NCBI GenBank assembly: GCA_963681505.1
Contig: OY811991.1
Location: 1,305,501-1,369,500 of the forward strand
Direction of reading: 5' to 3'
Source of the DNA: Eunapius fragilis
Lineage: Eukaryota > Porifera > Demospongiae > Spongillida > Spongillidae
Length of the DNA: 64,000 bases
Shown here: positions 41,541 through 59,200 of the stretch, one piece after another
Numbering within the stretch: the first letter of the stretch is position 1
Layout of the letters: each line of letters begins with the position of its first letter
Made by a program: the position numbers and the translations under genes
Notes under the pieces: generated by a model
The model's database searches: none
Told to the model about the DNA's origin: nothing
What the model saw: the letters and a program-made list of their open reading frames with translations, nothing else

Positions 41541-41638
41541 TAACTTAAAAATTCTACATCCCTATAACAATCATCGCTGTACTACTGCCTTAGGAAATGT
41601 CATGACTGGAAAAAAAACATTGATTCCTCACAATGTAG

Positions 41639-41639
<1 letters not shown>

Positions 41640-41682
<43 letters not shown>

Positions 41683-41710
41683 ACACACACACAACACACA
41701 CACAACACAG
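41640..41710. repeat. (CA)n microsatellite
   Basis: CA run with a few interruptions. Confidence 0.93.
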
Positions 41711-42039
41711 GCATATATCATTTTCTCCTGGGTATCGGAGCCAACACGACAAAAATGTGGGAATGATATAATTTTGGAAGTGTTAGCACCCAACAATGTT
41801 AGACATCTTTGGCTTGTGCCTAAAAGCCAATTCAAGGAGGTGAAGAAAGCTAGGGTGCAGTGAGTAGAACAGATGCACAGGACATGGAGAGTGTAGTCCC
41901 CATGCAGAGTGGGCTAACAATGAACAACCATGACCACGAGACAGTAAGGATATCATACCCAGACCAATGTTTTCACAGCAATGGATGGTGGCATGTTTCA
42001 CGTAGCAATGATGTAATACATCTGCTGCTATGAAAAATA

Positions 42040-43219
<1,180 letters not shown>

Positions 43220-43343
43220 GAGGTGAACCTCAACAAAATTGCATGGCCACGAGATTCTAAATTAAAACTGTCATTTGACGTTCTTGCTAACTAGGTCTAT
43301 AAGTTTCAAGGACTAAATATAATACCAAAAAAAAAATTAGGAA

Positions 43344-43613
43344 ACAAGTGATAAACAGTTCTCTATACGAGAAGGTTGGTGGTATGTAGGAATCAAAGGT
43401 GATGGTGGTGTAAAAAGCAAGGGGAACAAGGTTTCTGATTGAAAAGGAAAAATGAAATAGACCTATATTAGCACACACAGTTAAATATGACAACATGCTG
43501 CTAATATTGGTATATTTCATTATTCCTGAAAGCTTTGTTCCCTTGATTTTACACCACCATCATCTTTGGTTCCTATACGCCACCAACCTTCTCGTATAGA
43601 GAATATCACTTGT
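43344..43613. mobile_element. fold-back MITE, family C (copy 3)
   Basis: Arms start ACAAGTGATAAACAGTTCTC and pair with GAATATCACTTGT on the right; they share GGTGTAAAAAGCAAGGGGAA with the other copies. Confidence 0.78.
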
Positions 43614-43814
43614 GTAATTATGGTTATGGCAGCATGACGTCATTTGTGGACTCGTCCCTTTGCCTGTGATAATTTACGTCACGTCCGGAGTACAAACTGC
43701 CTAGCTATTGTCGCGGATGTTATAGAGAGGTCGCAGTGTCATCCCGGGAAGGTTCACACTTACGTCGACTCACTCACCGCCATGTTTTTTGGTGCCCTAA
43801 CTCTAGACTCTATC

Positions 43815-44113
43815 AAATCAGGGAAATAGTGCATGCCTCCTTCACCCCAATTGTACTCTCCACTACTGGTGGAGCGGGTCCAATTGCAACAACTTTTTAT
43901 AAGCGCCTTGCAGACCGGCTAGATTCCAAATGGAATTCATCCTACAGCCAAACCATTGGTTGGTTGCGATGCCGTCTGTCCTTTTCTCTCCTCCGCTCAT
44001 CCATCCTATGGCTATGCATCAGAGGAGCTCGTTCATCAAAGGGACGTGTACCTTGCAGTGTCCCTCTCCCTGTAGAGCTAGTGCATTGTGAATCTAGGTT
44101 TACTCTGGACTAG
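43815..44113 (+). pseudogene. retroelement C-terminal fragment
   Basis: About 97 codons reading IVHASFTPIVLSTTGGAGPI and KRLADRLDSKW, then SYSQTIGWLRCRLSFSLLRS up to a stop. FTP.VLSTTGG...FYKRLAD...GWLRCRLSFSLLRS is what I recall from the extreme C-terminus of RT/endonuclease polyproteins of invertebrates, of a lineage different from 37345-38868. The upstream portion is missing. It abuts GACGCT repeats (44125-44165), paralleling the association at 37190-39442. Confidence 0.6.
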
Positions 44114-44124
44114 AAAGTACCTGA

Positions 44125-44325
44125 CGCCGACGCCGACGCTGACGCTGACGCTGACGCTGACGCTGGAATAGAACTCAAGTCTCAAGTCTATTCCAGCGTC
44201 CCGTCACGTTAGTGACGCTGGGGTATACAACGATTGTTTACAATATGACGATTCACCAACGCTGACGCTGACGGTGACGCTGACGCAACATTCAGCTAGC
44301 GTCATATTGTAAACCCAGACGTACG
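44125..44325. mobile_element. GACGCT-repeat terminus of a Harbinger-like element
   Basis: GACGCTGACGCTGACGCT tracts, an inverted copy (CAGCGTC...GTCACG) and a final GCTAGCGTCATATTGTAAAC resemble the right end of 37190-39442. No matching left end found nearby, so it is probably a truncated copy. Confidence 0.6.
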
Positions 44326-44474
44326 TACGTTGGAAATTGTAGTATTTAAAAATAATTTTAATTGCCGAACGGAATGGGGTTTTGCTCCGGACGTGACGTC
44401 TATCACATAATATCCGGTCTTTCGTATGAAGGGTTCATTTTGTACAACCACCACAAATAAATCACCAGCAAGTT

Positions 44475-48409
<3,935 letters not shown>

Positions 48410-48514
48410 AACCGGAGATCATATACATTTAGTTAGATATATACGTTTGTGGTGTGCATGAGTTTTTTTAATTACTTGTACTTTTTATGATTGCATGCCA
48501 TGTGGACTTCTGCC

Positions 48515-48520
48515 AATAAA
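48515..48520 (+). promoter_or_regulatory. polyadenylation signal, copy 1
   Basis: AATAAA about 106 bases after the stop codon, conserved at the same offset in copies 2 (55098-55103) and 3 (61722-61727). Confidence 0.7.
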
Positions 48521-48654
48521 GCGGTGGCTGCATGTCACAGGTCCATCCATCCATGGCATGATGAGACTCGGCTCAACCATGAGCACAACACATGCAGCAG
48601 ATCACATATTCAGGAAGAACTGCTAATTCTGCAATTAACTAAAAAAAATTTGCA

Positions 48655-48895
48655 TGTTCTGAGAAAGTTGGCGGTAAGTTGGATTTCAAGGGCAATAGTG
48701 CTGCAAAAAGCAAGGAAGCAAAGGTATTATAAGTATGGAAAATGCAATAGTCCTATATTTAGCACACAAACAACACATGCCCTACAAATGTGCTAAAGTA
48801 TAGGACTGACTACTGATTGCATTTTCTGTTCTTATTTCCTTACTTTTTACATCCGTATTGCCCTTGACCACCGACTTGCTCATAGAGAATATTTT
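48655..48895. mobile_element. fold-back MITE, family C, behind copy 1
   Basis: Arms GAGAAAGTTGGCGGTAAGTT and ACCGACTTGCTCATAGAG enclose CCTATATTTAGCACAC and its complement. The same element stands behind copies 2 and 3. Confidence 0.75.
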
Positions 48896-49076
48896 TATTA
48901 CTGGTTTCATTGATTTTTTTTTTCAACCGATTAGGTGTGTGTCTCTGAATGGTGATATAATCCATCCACAGCTGGATGGGCATTACAGTGGCGGTGTGAA
49001 GGGGGAGCAATTGCCCTGATGTTTGTTACTGATTAAAAAAAGAGATTTTATTGCTAAAAAAGAGGTGGGGTATACT

Positions 49077-49115
<39 letters not shown>

Positions 49116-49516
49116 CAAGAGCATGCTTGAAGTTTATTACAAAACACAGCAAATTTTTGGATAAACATGAATATTTCGCTGTCAGGTCCGATTCCCCACG
49201 AGATTCAAAACCGCCATACCTTCAAGTTCGGTAGGATCTTTCAAATCGCTCCAAAATTGGCTTGTACGTAGATGCATGAGTCCTGTAGCTACTGATTTGT
49301 TCTATTTGATAATCCTTATTTGCATGTTATGGGAACCCGAATGATCATCAGTTGTACGGTATCGTGCCCAGGCCCAAAGCGTGGTGGGTTTCACACATCT
49401 GCACGCACGTGATCCCTCCATTTAACCCTCCACATTATTATGTATCGATCAGCACCACGAAATATATAACACTGACTATATAATAAGACAGTATACATAA
49501 TATTGATAAGGCTTCA

Positions 49517-49524
49517 TATATAAA
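49517..49524 (+). promoter_or_regulatory. TATA box of copy 2
   Basis: TATATAAA 36 bases before the ATG at 49553, repeated at 56199-56206 (copy 3) and 62821-62828 (copy 4). Copy 1 has only CAAATAAATC at this place. Such a short distance implies a very short 5' UTR if this box is used. Confidence 0.45.
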
Positions 49525-49552
49525 CATTTTGGTACACCAATGCCAGCAAGTT

Positions 49553-49774
49553 ATGGAAGGTAGGCTAGGCTCTCTGGTGTACCCTTTTACCACATTCCGC
49601 GGAATGATTGTCATACATATTTATACAGACCAGCCGCCACCACCGTCATACGATGAGGTCATGGGACTTCATAGCGCCCCGAGCGCGCCACCGCTGGGGG
49701 AGAGCGGGTGCGAGCAGCCGTGCATCGCAAATACTTCGTTCACCAATTACGGAGCAGTGACAGCAGTTGGTGCG

Positions 49775-49819
<45 letters not shown>

Positions 49820-52800
49820 ACACACACACAATTATAGCATCACCAATGTGTAGTTGGGCGTAGCGCCCGACCTTCGCGTTTTGGCGGAAGGTCGGGTATC
49901 AAGCCTATAACAAGATTTGTACCCGTACGTGGGCTATATAATATATGTGATAATAGCCCACACTCACTATCAGATGGGTAAAAATCTTGTTCATATAGGC
50001 TTGATACCCGACCTTCAAAACGCGAGGGTCGGGCTACGCCCAACTAACCAATGTGCACAACACACGCGTCATATCACACATCAATACCAGCTCTATACAG
50101 TAGTGGAGTTCGGGATATACATGTAACATAGATTAGAGTGTCTAACTGTTGATAAAAATATGGGAGGGGGAATTAGTGTGGAGAAGTAAGTAATAAGATT
50201 GTTTTATGGGAAGAGGGGAAATTGGAAGTGAACAAGCAGAGAGATGGATTGGCAACGAGCCCAACATAACGCTTGCTGTCATGCGTACAAATGAATTTTG
50301 TGTACAGCTGTTTCGTAAAGTCTTTAGCCCTTTCCAGGCAACCACTGAACCTTGTACTTTTCAATCCAGGCACTTGAGTAGCCACAAACAGCTAGTTTTA
50401 AGTCCAGTTTTGATTTATTTCTCACCCCAGCTAGGATTAGCATTGACCTCCTTAACTTTGGGTGCTACTTCTGTGATAAACTTTCAATGTTAACCTCCAA
50501 GATCCCAAGATCTTGGAGCCTCTAAGCCAAGAATATTCCTCCAAGATCCCAAGATTACAACACATGATCCTGGCCAAGATTTTTCCGCTCCGTTCCAGTA
50601 AAGAAGTGCACAGTGTTTGGGGGTGTTGGGGGGTTGAAAAAAGGGGATTGTCTAGGGGTGTTTTAAGGATGTTTGAGGGGGGGGGGGGGATTGTTGTTAC
50701 ATGGGGCAGGAGCTATGCAAGGTGTAATGAACGGATTGCCTCAGAGGGTTTAGCAGGAGCTGTTGTGATGTAATGGAGTGGCCTGTCTAGGGGGTTCAGG
50801 AGCTGTTGTGATGTAATGGAGTGGCCTGTCTAGGGGGTTCAGGAGCTGTTGTGATGTAATGGAGTGGCCTGTCTAGGGGGTTCAGGAGCTGTTGTGATGT
50901 AATGGAGTGGCCTGTCCAGGGGGTTCAGGAGCTGTTGTGATGTAATGGAGTGGCCTGTCCAGGGGGTTCAGGAGCTGTTGTGAGCTAGTGGATTGTAAAG
51001 GGTAAAGGGTGTTTGGAGTGAAAGTTGTATTGCACATAATCCAAAAGAGTAGTCCTGTGACTAGGGGGTCTCCCCCATCCTCCCCCTTGTTTACTACAAC
51101 TACCAAATTATCAGATGAACAGTAGAATTGTTTGAAACCACGTCCAAGAAGACTTGCAAACAGTGGCTGCATGGTTAAAACTTTTTATTTGATTAAGACA
51201 TAGAACAAATGCAGTAATAAAAAACAGGGCAGGGCAGTCCCATGATAGTGTGATGAAGAAGCAGAAATACTTTTATTCTCGCGAGCAGCAGACACGATCA
51301 GGCTCTGTGCTGTGGGCGCTTGCCGTCCATTCAATGTTGTGCGAATATAAATTTTCTGTTTTTCCATCCCCTTCTAAAAAATGCATGCTGTCGACTAGAC
51401 TGTCTTGTGTACTTGGGCGCTAAAATGTAAGAATTAGCTACAAGCCAGTGTAGGTTTTACGGTGGTACTAGCTCGCACAGCTACACTGTCCCACAAGATT
51501 TGCATGCTGTATTGGGTGTGGTTCTGAGCGCGTTATTAAACTAGAATTGCACGCAAAATATAACCATTAATTTTAAAGTTAGGAAAACAGTTTTCAGAAA
51601 GAAATACTTGTCAATTCACTACTAGCACACCCAACATTGCACATTTTTCGCTTAACTTGGGCAGAATAAAAATCACATGGGGAACTCTCAACCCTGAAAG
51701 TCTTGTCTAAAACACAGATCTACAATAACCTGCTTGGTACCAAAACTGCCGGCGAGTTTTCATATCCCTCTCACACTTCGATGTATGTGTGATTCACAGG
51801 TCAGATGGCACACTTAAAAATTGCCAAATATCTATGGCTCACTTGAAACATTGTATATATATTATCTGTTTACGATTTCTAGAGTGTGATCAGCTTTGCT
51901 ATACCTCCTCTCCATTATAGTACTTCCACCTGCTACAAAACTCTGCCACTCCCACCACCACTTCTCCCTTTCTCCACACTATTCCCACCATTCATTCTCC
52001 ACACTACTCCCACATCCCTTCCCTTTCACTTTCCCCCACTACTCCCACATCCCTTCCCCTTCACTTTCACCACACTACTCCCACCATCCCTTCCCCTTCA
52101 CTTTCACCACACTACTCCCACCATCCCTTCCCCTTCACTTTCTCCCACCATCTCTTCCCCTTTACATTCACCACACTACTCCCACCATCCCTTCCCCTTC
52201 ACTTCCCCCACACACTCCCACCATCCCTTCCCCTTCACTTTCACCACACTACCCACCATCCCTTCCCCTTCACTTTCACCACACTATCCACCATCCCTTC
52301 CCCTTCACTTTCACCACACATCCCTTCCCCTTCACTTTCATCACACTACTCCCACCATCCCTTCCCCTTCACTTTCACCACACATCCCTTCCCCTTCACT
52401 TTCATCACACTACTTCCACCATCCCTTCCCCTTCACCTTCACCACACTACTCCCACCATCCCTTCCCCTTCACTTTCGCCACAACTCCCACAATACAGCA
52501 CATTCAGATGGCCCCACCGCACTCCCTGCTCCAGTGCCAAGGGACCAGAGAGATGTGATAGAACGTTACGTTTCCTACAGCATACCAGCAAAGCTCTATA
52601 GCCATACATGTCGACACAATAACAGTGATGAGCCTGGGAACCCGAGGACTGCAGATGCGTGCTGCTTCAGTTCAGCCTTGTGTTGTAAGTCATCAGTTAG
52701 ATTCATGTCATGTGACCTTAGCTGGCATGGCCATATAAACTGAGGGGACACCATTACTCTACACACGACATGGGGTTACTGTCAGAACTAAGCAGTACAT

Positions 52801-53870
52801 GGGGTTACTGTCAGGGCTAAGCAGAGTATGGGGTTACTGTCAGGACTAAGCAGAGTATGGGGTTACTTTCAGGACTAAGCAGTGCATGGGGTTACTGTCA
52901 GGGCTAAGCAGTGTATGGGGTTACTGTCAGGACTAAGCAGTACATGGGGTTACTGTCAGGACTAAGCAGTACATGGGGTTACTGTCAGGACTAAGCAGTA
53001 CATGGGATTACTGTCAGGACTAAGCAGTGCATGGGGTTACTGTCAGGACTAAGCAGTGCATGGGGTTACTGTCAGGACTAAGCAGTACATGGGGTTACTG
53101 TCAGGACTAAGCAGTACATGGGGTTACTGTCAGGACTAAGCAGTACATGGGGTTACTGTCAGGACTAAGCAGTGTATGGGGTTACTGTCAGAACTAAGCA
53201 GTGCATGGGATTACTGTCAGGACTAAGCAGTGCATGGGGTTACTGTCAGGACTAAGCAGTACATGGGGTTACTGTCAGGACTAAGCAGTACATGGGGTTA
53301 CTGTCAGGACTAAGCAGTGCATGGGGTTACTGTCAGGACTAAGCAGTGCATGGGGTTACTGTCAGGACTAAGCAGTACATGGGGTTACTGTCAGGACTAA
53401 GCAGTACATGGGGTTACTGTCAGGACTAAGCAGTACATGGGGTTACTGTGGCTAAGCAATTATGTTAAAGCTTTCATCAAAGCTCTTTCAGTAGCATATT
53501 ACCTAGGGACAAAATTGCAGATGTGTCTAGAGCTCTAATAGTGATCGTTCAAGCTTTTAACTACATGAAGGACTTGCATGTATTAACACAACAGGATGCT
53601 TTCAAAATGTTAATAAACTATTTTGTCTGCCAAATGTAGCTCCACCCATTTCCGTTACCTGGCATATCCACTCCCCTTCACCTGACCAACTCAAATAGCT
53701 TCAGCCACCCAGAACTTACATTCCCGAAATTTGATCACTTCTACACCTGGGTATGAGGCATTATAACAGCAAGATGGCAAGGCAGGGGTCGGGTGGAATT
53801 TGGATATTAATGCCTCTTTGCTGTATGCTTCAGTTCTATCTCTCCTTTTCCTATTTCTCTCCTCTTCCTA

Positions 53871-53928
<58 letters not shown>

Positions 53929-54992
53929 ACACACCACTCTTTCTCTCTCTTTAGGCTGTTGGGTTGTGCTAGCAATTGCCTTTTTCATACTGCCAATCAT
54001 CATAATTATTTCAGGTGAGCATTATATAGATTATGACCTAGTCTCATCCTCACCAAGATAAGTAAAACACTACCACCTGTTTTTGCTTACTGTGATAATT
54101 CACTATGGTATCCAGTGAAAGAAGGGGAACTGAGTCATTGAACTGAGCCATTGTTCTATTAAAGTTGCCTCACTGTTGTAACCTAGCATATCTGATTCCC
54201 GCGAGGTAGCCAACAACGTAAGTCTCCAATAGGCCGACAACACAAAAGAATACAAGAACCGCACAGCAGTATACAATACACACGCATATATATATGAATA
54301 CGCAACCAATCGAAATGCTACAACACACAATGTTACGTAACAATGGTAATAGCGGTACGTGATCTCGATAAGAAACTGGATACTACAATCACTTAGCATA
54401 AAATTAATGTGAAAGTTATAGGAAAACCCCTGTCATCAGCAACTTTAGCTAAGCCATACAATGATTTGGACACTATATGGTGGGTGTGGCTTACATCATG
54501 AAGCCTGTTTCATGCTTCCTTTCCTCCCCCCTTCCTTTTCCCCCTCCCATTCATACCCTCCCTAGTCCAGATGTGTACGTATTTAGATAATGTGCATAAC
54601 TTACATACACATACACACATGCACACGCAGGCGTTATTTGCAGTTCCTACTTCGTGATCCTTTATGATGGCATCTTCCTGGCACTCCTGGTGTGCCTCAG
54701 GACCACTGCCTCCCTCCTCACCTGCTACAGGAACAAGGGGCGTTGGCCAGCTACCTCCAGCAAGATATGCATATGCCTCTGCGAGATATGCATGGTTCTA
54801 TGCCTATTGCCCAGCCTGCTTGCGATGGGTACAGCCTCCTACTTCCTGCTCAAACACATCCCCAGTGGGAGTGCCAACTGTGCACTGCAGTATTACGTGT
54901 CTTTATTATGCTTGTTCCTGCAGTACCTCCTGTACTCCCTCTCCTGTCTCTTCTGCTGCCTCTCTTATTGCTGGGAGAGGTCCCTTCGATGA
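49553..54992 (+). CDS. four-TM protein with PPxY tail, copy 2
   Basis: Exons 49553-49559, 49629-49769, 52499-52684, 53955-54014, 54631-54992; total 756 nt, 251 residues plus stop, all phases consistent. MEDQPPPPSYDEVMGLHSAP at the N-terminus, then AHSDGPTALPAPVPRDQRDV in exon 3, TM1 CWVVLAIAFFILPIIIIIS in exon 4, and in exon 5 three further hydrophobic segments with GVICSSYFVILYDGIFLALL, CYRNKGRW and a terminal CLSYCWERSLR. It probably sits in the plasma or an endosomal membrane with both ends cytosolic. Exon 1 supplies only seven bases. A 196-bp MITE lies in intron 2. The open frame running upstream of 52499 is a pyrimidine minisatellite rather than exon, because only the CAATACAG|CA acceptor fits the phase. 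Confidence 0.82.
49851..50046. mobile_element. fold-back MITE with 9-bp TSD, intron 2 of copy 2
   Basis: Ends TAGTTGGGCGTAGC and GCTACGCCCAACTA, flanked by ACCAATGTG (49842-49850 and 50047-50055). Internal pairs include GGTCGGGTATCAAGCCTATA. A 9-bp duplication is usual for Mutator-like elements. Confidence 0.88.
50747..50987. repeat. 43-bp tandem repeat, intron 2 of copy 2
   Basis: Five to six copies of TTCAGGAGCTGTTGTGATGT plus AATGGAGTGGCCTGTCTAGG. In copy 3 the array (57558-57712) has three to four. Confidence 0.92.
51960..52490. repeat. ~33-bp pyrimidine minisatellite before the exon 3 acceptor, copy 2
   Basis: About 15 copies of CCCTTCCCCTTCACTTTCAC plus CACACTACTCCCACCAT, ending at CAATACAG|CA. 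It forms the polypyrimidine tract of intron 2. The same array in copy 3 is 58700-59208. Confidence 0.9.
52768..53452. repeat. 29-bp minisatellite, intron 3 of copy 2
   Basis: About 23 copies of the CATGGGGTTACTGTCAGGAC unit, against about 10 in copy 1 and 20 in copy 3. Confidence 0.95.
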
Positions 54993-55237
54993 AACCGGAG
55001 ATCATATACGTTTAGTTAGATATATACGTTTGTGGTGTGCATGAGTTTTTTTAATTACTTGTACTTTTTATGATTGCATGCCATGTGGACTTCTGCCAAT
55101 AAAGCGGTGGCTGCATGTCACAGGTCCATCCATCCATGGCATGATGAGACTCGGCTCAACCATGAGCACAACACATGCAGCAGATCACATATTCAGGAAG
55201 AACTGCTAATTCTGCAATTAACTAAAAAAAATTTGCA

Positions 55238-55485
55238 TGTTCTGAGAAAGTTGGCGGTAAGTTGGATTTCAAGGGCAATAGTGCTGCAAAAAGCAAGGAA
55301 GCAAAGGTATTATAAGTATGGAAAATGCAATAGTCCTATATTTAGCACACAAACAACACATGCCCTACAAATGTGCTAAAGTATAGGACTGACTACTGAT
55401 TGCATTTTCTGTTCTTATTTCCTTACTTTTTACATCCGTATTGCCCTTGACCACCGACTTGCTCATAGAGAATATTTTTATTACT
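55238..55485. mobile_element. fold-back MITE, family C, behind copy 2
   Basis: Nearly identical to 48655-48895 and at the same place relative to the gene, so it was duplicated with the unit. Confidence 0.75.
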
Positions 55486-56234
55486 GGTTTCATTGATTTT
55501 TTTTTTCAACCGATTAGGTGTGTGTCTCTGAATGGTGATATAATCCATCCACAGCTGGATGGGCATTACAGTGGCGGTGTGAAGGGGGAGCAATTGCCCT
55601 CCTAAAAACAGGGGCGCCAAAATGCAGTAAGGGCGCCAAAATAACGGCCGAAGTTAGCGATGCATTAGTCAGTATTAATTAACTGAACCATTTATTTATT
55701 TACTTCAAAAAACGAGATGTTTGTTACTGATTAAAAAAAGAGATTTTATTGCTAAAAAAGAGGTGGTGTATACTCTCTCACCCCCCCCCCCCCCCCCCCC
55801 TCCCCCCCCCAACAAGAGCATGCTTGAAGTTTATTACAAAACACAGCAAATTTTTGGATGAACATGAATATTTCGCTGTCAGGTCCGATTCCCCACGAGA
55901 TTCAAAACCGCCATACCTTCAAGTTCGGTAGGATCTTTCAAATCGCTCCAAAATTGGCTTGTACGTAGATGCATGAGTCCTGTAGCTTAATTTGTTCTAT
56001 TTGATAATCCTTATTTGCATGGTATGGGGACCCGAATGATCATCAGTTGTACGGTATCGTGCCCAGGCCCAAAGCGTGGTGGATTTCACACATCCGCACG
56101 CACGTGATCCCTCCATTTAACCCTCCACATTATTATGTATGCACCACGAAATATGACTATATAAATAAGACAGTATACATAATATTGATAAGGTTTCATA
56201 TATAAACATTTTGGTACACCAATGCCAGCAAGTT

Positions 56235-59200
56235 ATGGAAGGTAGGCTAGGCTCTCTGGTGTACCCTTTTACCACATTCCGCGGAATGATTGTCATACAT
56301 ATTTATACAGACCAGCCGCCACCACCGTCATACGATGAGGTCATGGGACTTCATAGCGCCCCGAGCGCGCCACCGCTGGGAGAGAGCGGGTGCGAGCAGC
56401 CGTGCATCGCAAATACTTCGTTCACCAATTACGGAGCAGTGACAGCAGTTGGTGCGCCCCCCCCCGGCCCCACACACACACACACAAAATTATAGCATCA
56501 CCAATGTGTAGTTGGGCGTAGCCCGACCTTCGCGTTTTGGCGGAAGGTCGGGTATCAAGCCTATAACAAGATTTGTACCCGTACGTGGGCTATATCATAT
56601 ATGTGATAATAGCCCACACTCGCTATCAGGTAAAAATCTTGTTAATATAGGCTTGATACCCGACCTTCCACCAAAACTCGAGGGTCGGGCTACGCCCAAC
56701 TAACCAGTGTGCACAGCACACGCGTCAGATCACACATCAATACCAGCTCTATACAGTAGTGGAGTTCGGGATATACATGTAACATAGATTAGAGTGTCTA
56801 ACTGTTGATAAAAATATGGGAGGGGGAATTAGTGTGGAGAAGTAAGTAATAAGATTGTTTTATGGGAAGAGGGGAAATTGGAAGTGAACAAGCAGAGAGA
56901 TGGATTGGCAACGAGCCCAACTTAACGCTTGCTGTCATCCGTACAAATGAATTTTGTGTACAGCTGTTTCGTAAAGTCTTTAGCCCTTTCCAGGCAACCA
57001 CTGAACCTTGTACTTTTCAATCCAGGCACTTGAGTAGCCACAAACAGCTAGTTGTAAGTCCAGTTTTGATTTATTTCTCACCCCAGCTAGGATTAGCATT
57101 GACCTCCTTAACTTTGGGTGCTACTTCTGGGATAAGCTTTCAATGTTAACCTCCAAGATCCCAAGATCTTGGAGCCTCTAAGCCAAGAATATTCCCCCAA
57201 GATTCCAAGATTACAACACATGATCCTGGCCAAGATTTTCCGCTGGGTTTACAGGCTTAATCCTCTTCTCTAAAAGGAAAGCTGTAGTTACATCCTGGAG
57301 ACTTCAAGACCAGCATTAGGTGTTGATTGATATTGAGACATAATAACTTGTTTGCCCTGTGAACCTTTTAACTGCTGCATTAATAATCTGTAATGGGCCG
57401 TTCCAGTAAAGAAGTGCACAGTGTTTTGGGGTGTTGGGGTGTTGGGGGGGGGGGGGGGGGGGTTTACGGATGTTTGGGGGGGGGGGGGGGGGGGGGGGGG
57501 ATTGTTGTTACATGGGGCGGGAGCTATGCAAGGTGTAATGAACAGATTGCCTCAGAGGGTTTGGCAGGAGCTGTTGTGATGTAATGGAGTGGCCTGTCCA
57601 GGGGGTTCAGGAGCTGTTGTGATGTAATGGAGTGGCCTGTCTAGGGGGTTCAGGAGCTGTTGTGATGTAATGGAGTGGCCTGTCTAGGGGTTCAGGAGCT
57701 GTTGTGAGCTAGTGGATTGTAAAGGGTAAAGGGTGTTTGGAGTGAAAGTTGTATAGCACATAATCCAAAAGAGTAGTCCTGTGACTAGGGGGTCCCCCCA
57801 TCCTCCCCCTTGTTTACTACAACTACCAAATTATCAGATGAACAGTAGAATTGTTTGAAACCACGTCCAAGAAGACTTGCAAACAGTGGCTGCATGGTTA
57901 AAACTTTTTATTTGATTAAGACATAGAACAAATGCAGTAATAAAAAACAGGGCAGGGCAGTCCCATGATGGTGTGATGAAGAAGCAGAAATACTTTTATT
58001 CTCGCGAGCAGCAGACACGATCAGGCTCTGCTGTGGGCGCTTGCCGTCCATTCAATGTTGTGCGAATATAAATTTTCTGTTTTTCCATCCCCTTCTAAAA
58101 AATGCATGCTGTCGACTAGACTGTCGTGTGTATGTCATTGTACTTGGGCGCTAAAATGTAAGAAATTAGCTACAAGCCAGTATAGGTTTTATGGTGGGTG
58201 GTACTAGCTCGCACAGCTATGGCTACACTGTCCCACAAGATTTGCATGCTGTATTGGGTGTGGTTCTGAGCGCGTTATTAAACTAGAATCGCACGCAAAA
58301 TATAACCATTAATTTTAAAGTTAGGGAAACAGTTTTCAGAAAGAAATACTTGTCGATTCACTACTAGCACACCCAACATTGCTCATTTTTCGCTTAACTT
58401 GGGCAGAATAAAAATCACGTGGGGAACTCTCAACCCTGAAAGTCTTGTCTAAAACACAGATCTACAATAACCTGCTTGGTACCAAAACTGCCGGCGAGTT
58501 TTCATATCCCTCTCACACTTCGATGTATGTGTGATTCACAGAAGGTCAGATGGCACACATAAAAATTGCCAAATATCTATGGCTCACGTGAAACATTGTA
58601 TATATATAATCTGTTTACGATTTCTAGAGTGTGATCAGCTTTGCTATACCTCCTCTCCATTATAGTACTTCCACCTGCTACAAAACTCTGCCACTCCCAC
58701 CACCACTTCTCCCTTTCTCCACACTGCTCCCACCATTCTTTCTCCACACTACTCCCACATCCCTTCCCCTTCACTTTCCCCACACTACTCCCACATCCCT
58801 TCCCCTTCACTTTCACCACACTACTCCCACCATCCCTTCCCCTTCACTTTCACCACACTACTCCCACCATCCCTTCCCTTCACTTTCACCACACTACTCC
58901 CACCATCCCTTCCCCTTCACTTTCTCCCACCATCTCTTCCCCTTTACATTCACCACACTACTCCCACCATCCCTTCCCCTTCACTTCCCCCACACACTCC
59001 CACCATCCCTTCCCCTTCACTTTCACCACACTACCCACCATCCCTTCCCCTTCACTTTCACCACACTATCCACCATCCCTTCCCCTTCACTTTCACCACA
59101 CATCCCTTCCCCTTCACTTTCATCACACTACTTCCACCATCCCTTCCCCTTCACCTTCACCACACTACTCCCACCATCCCTTCCCCTTCACTTTCGCCAC

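Noticed and set aside
48491..48796. Frame of 101 codons after the last exon of copies 1 and 2
   Set aside because: Begins before the AATAAA signal in the 3' UTR and runs into the family C fold-back; shortened in copy 3 by a one-base insertion.
49840..50043. Frame starting MGVARPSRF in each unit
   Set aside because: Translation of the fold-back MITE in intron 2.
51886..52498. Proline/histidine/threonine-rich N-terminal extension of the four-TM protein (copies 2 and 3)
   Set aside because: Phase fits only if exon 3 starts at 52499 (and 59217). Copy 1 lacks this array and starts exon 3 at a comparable acceptor, so the array is intronic.
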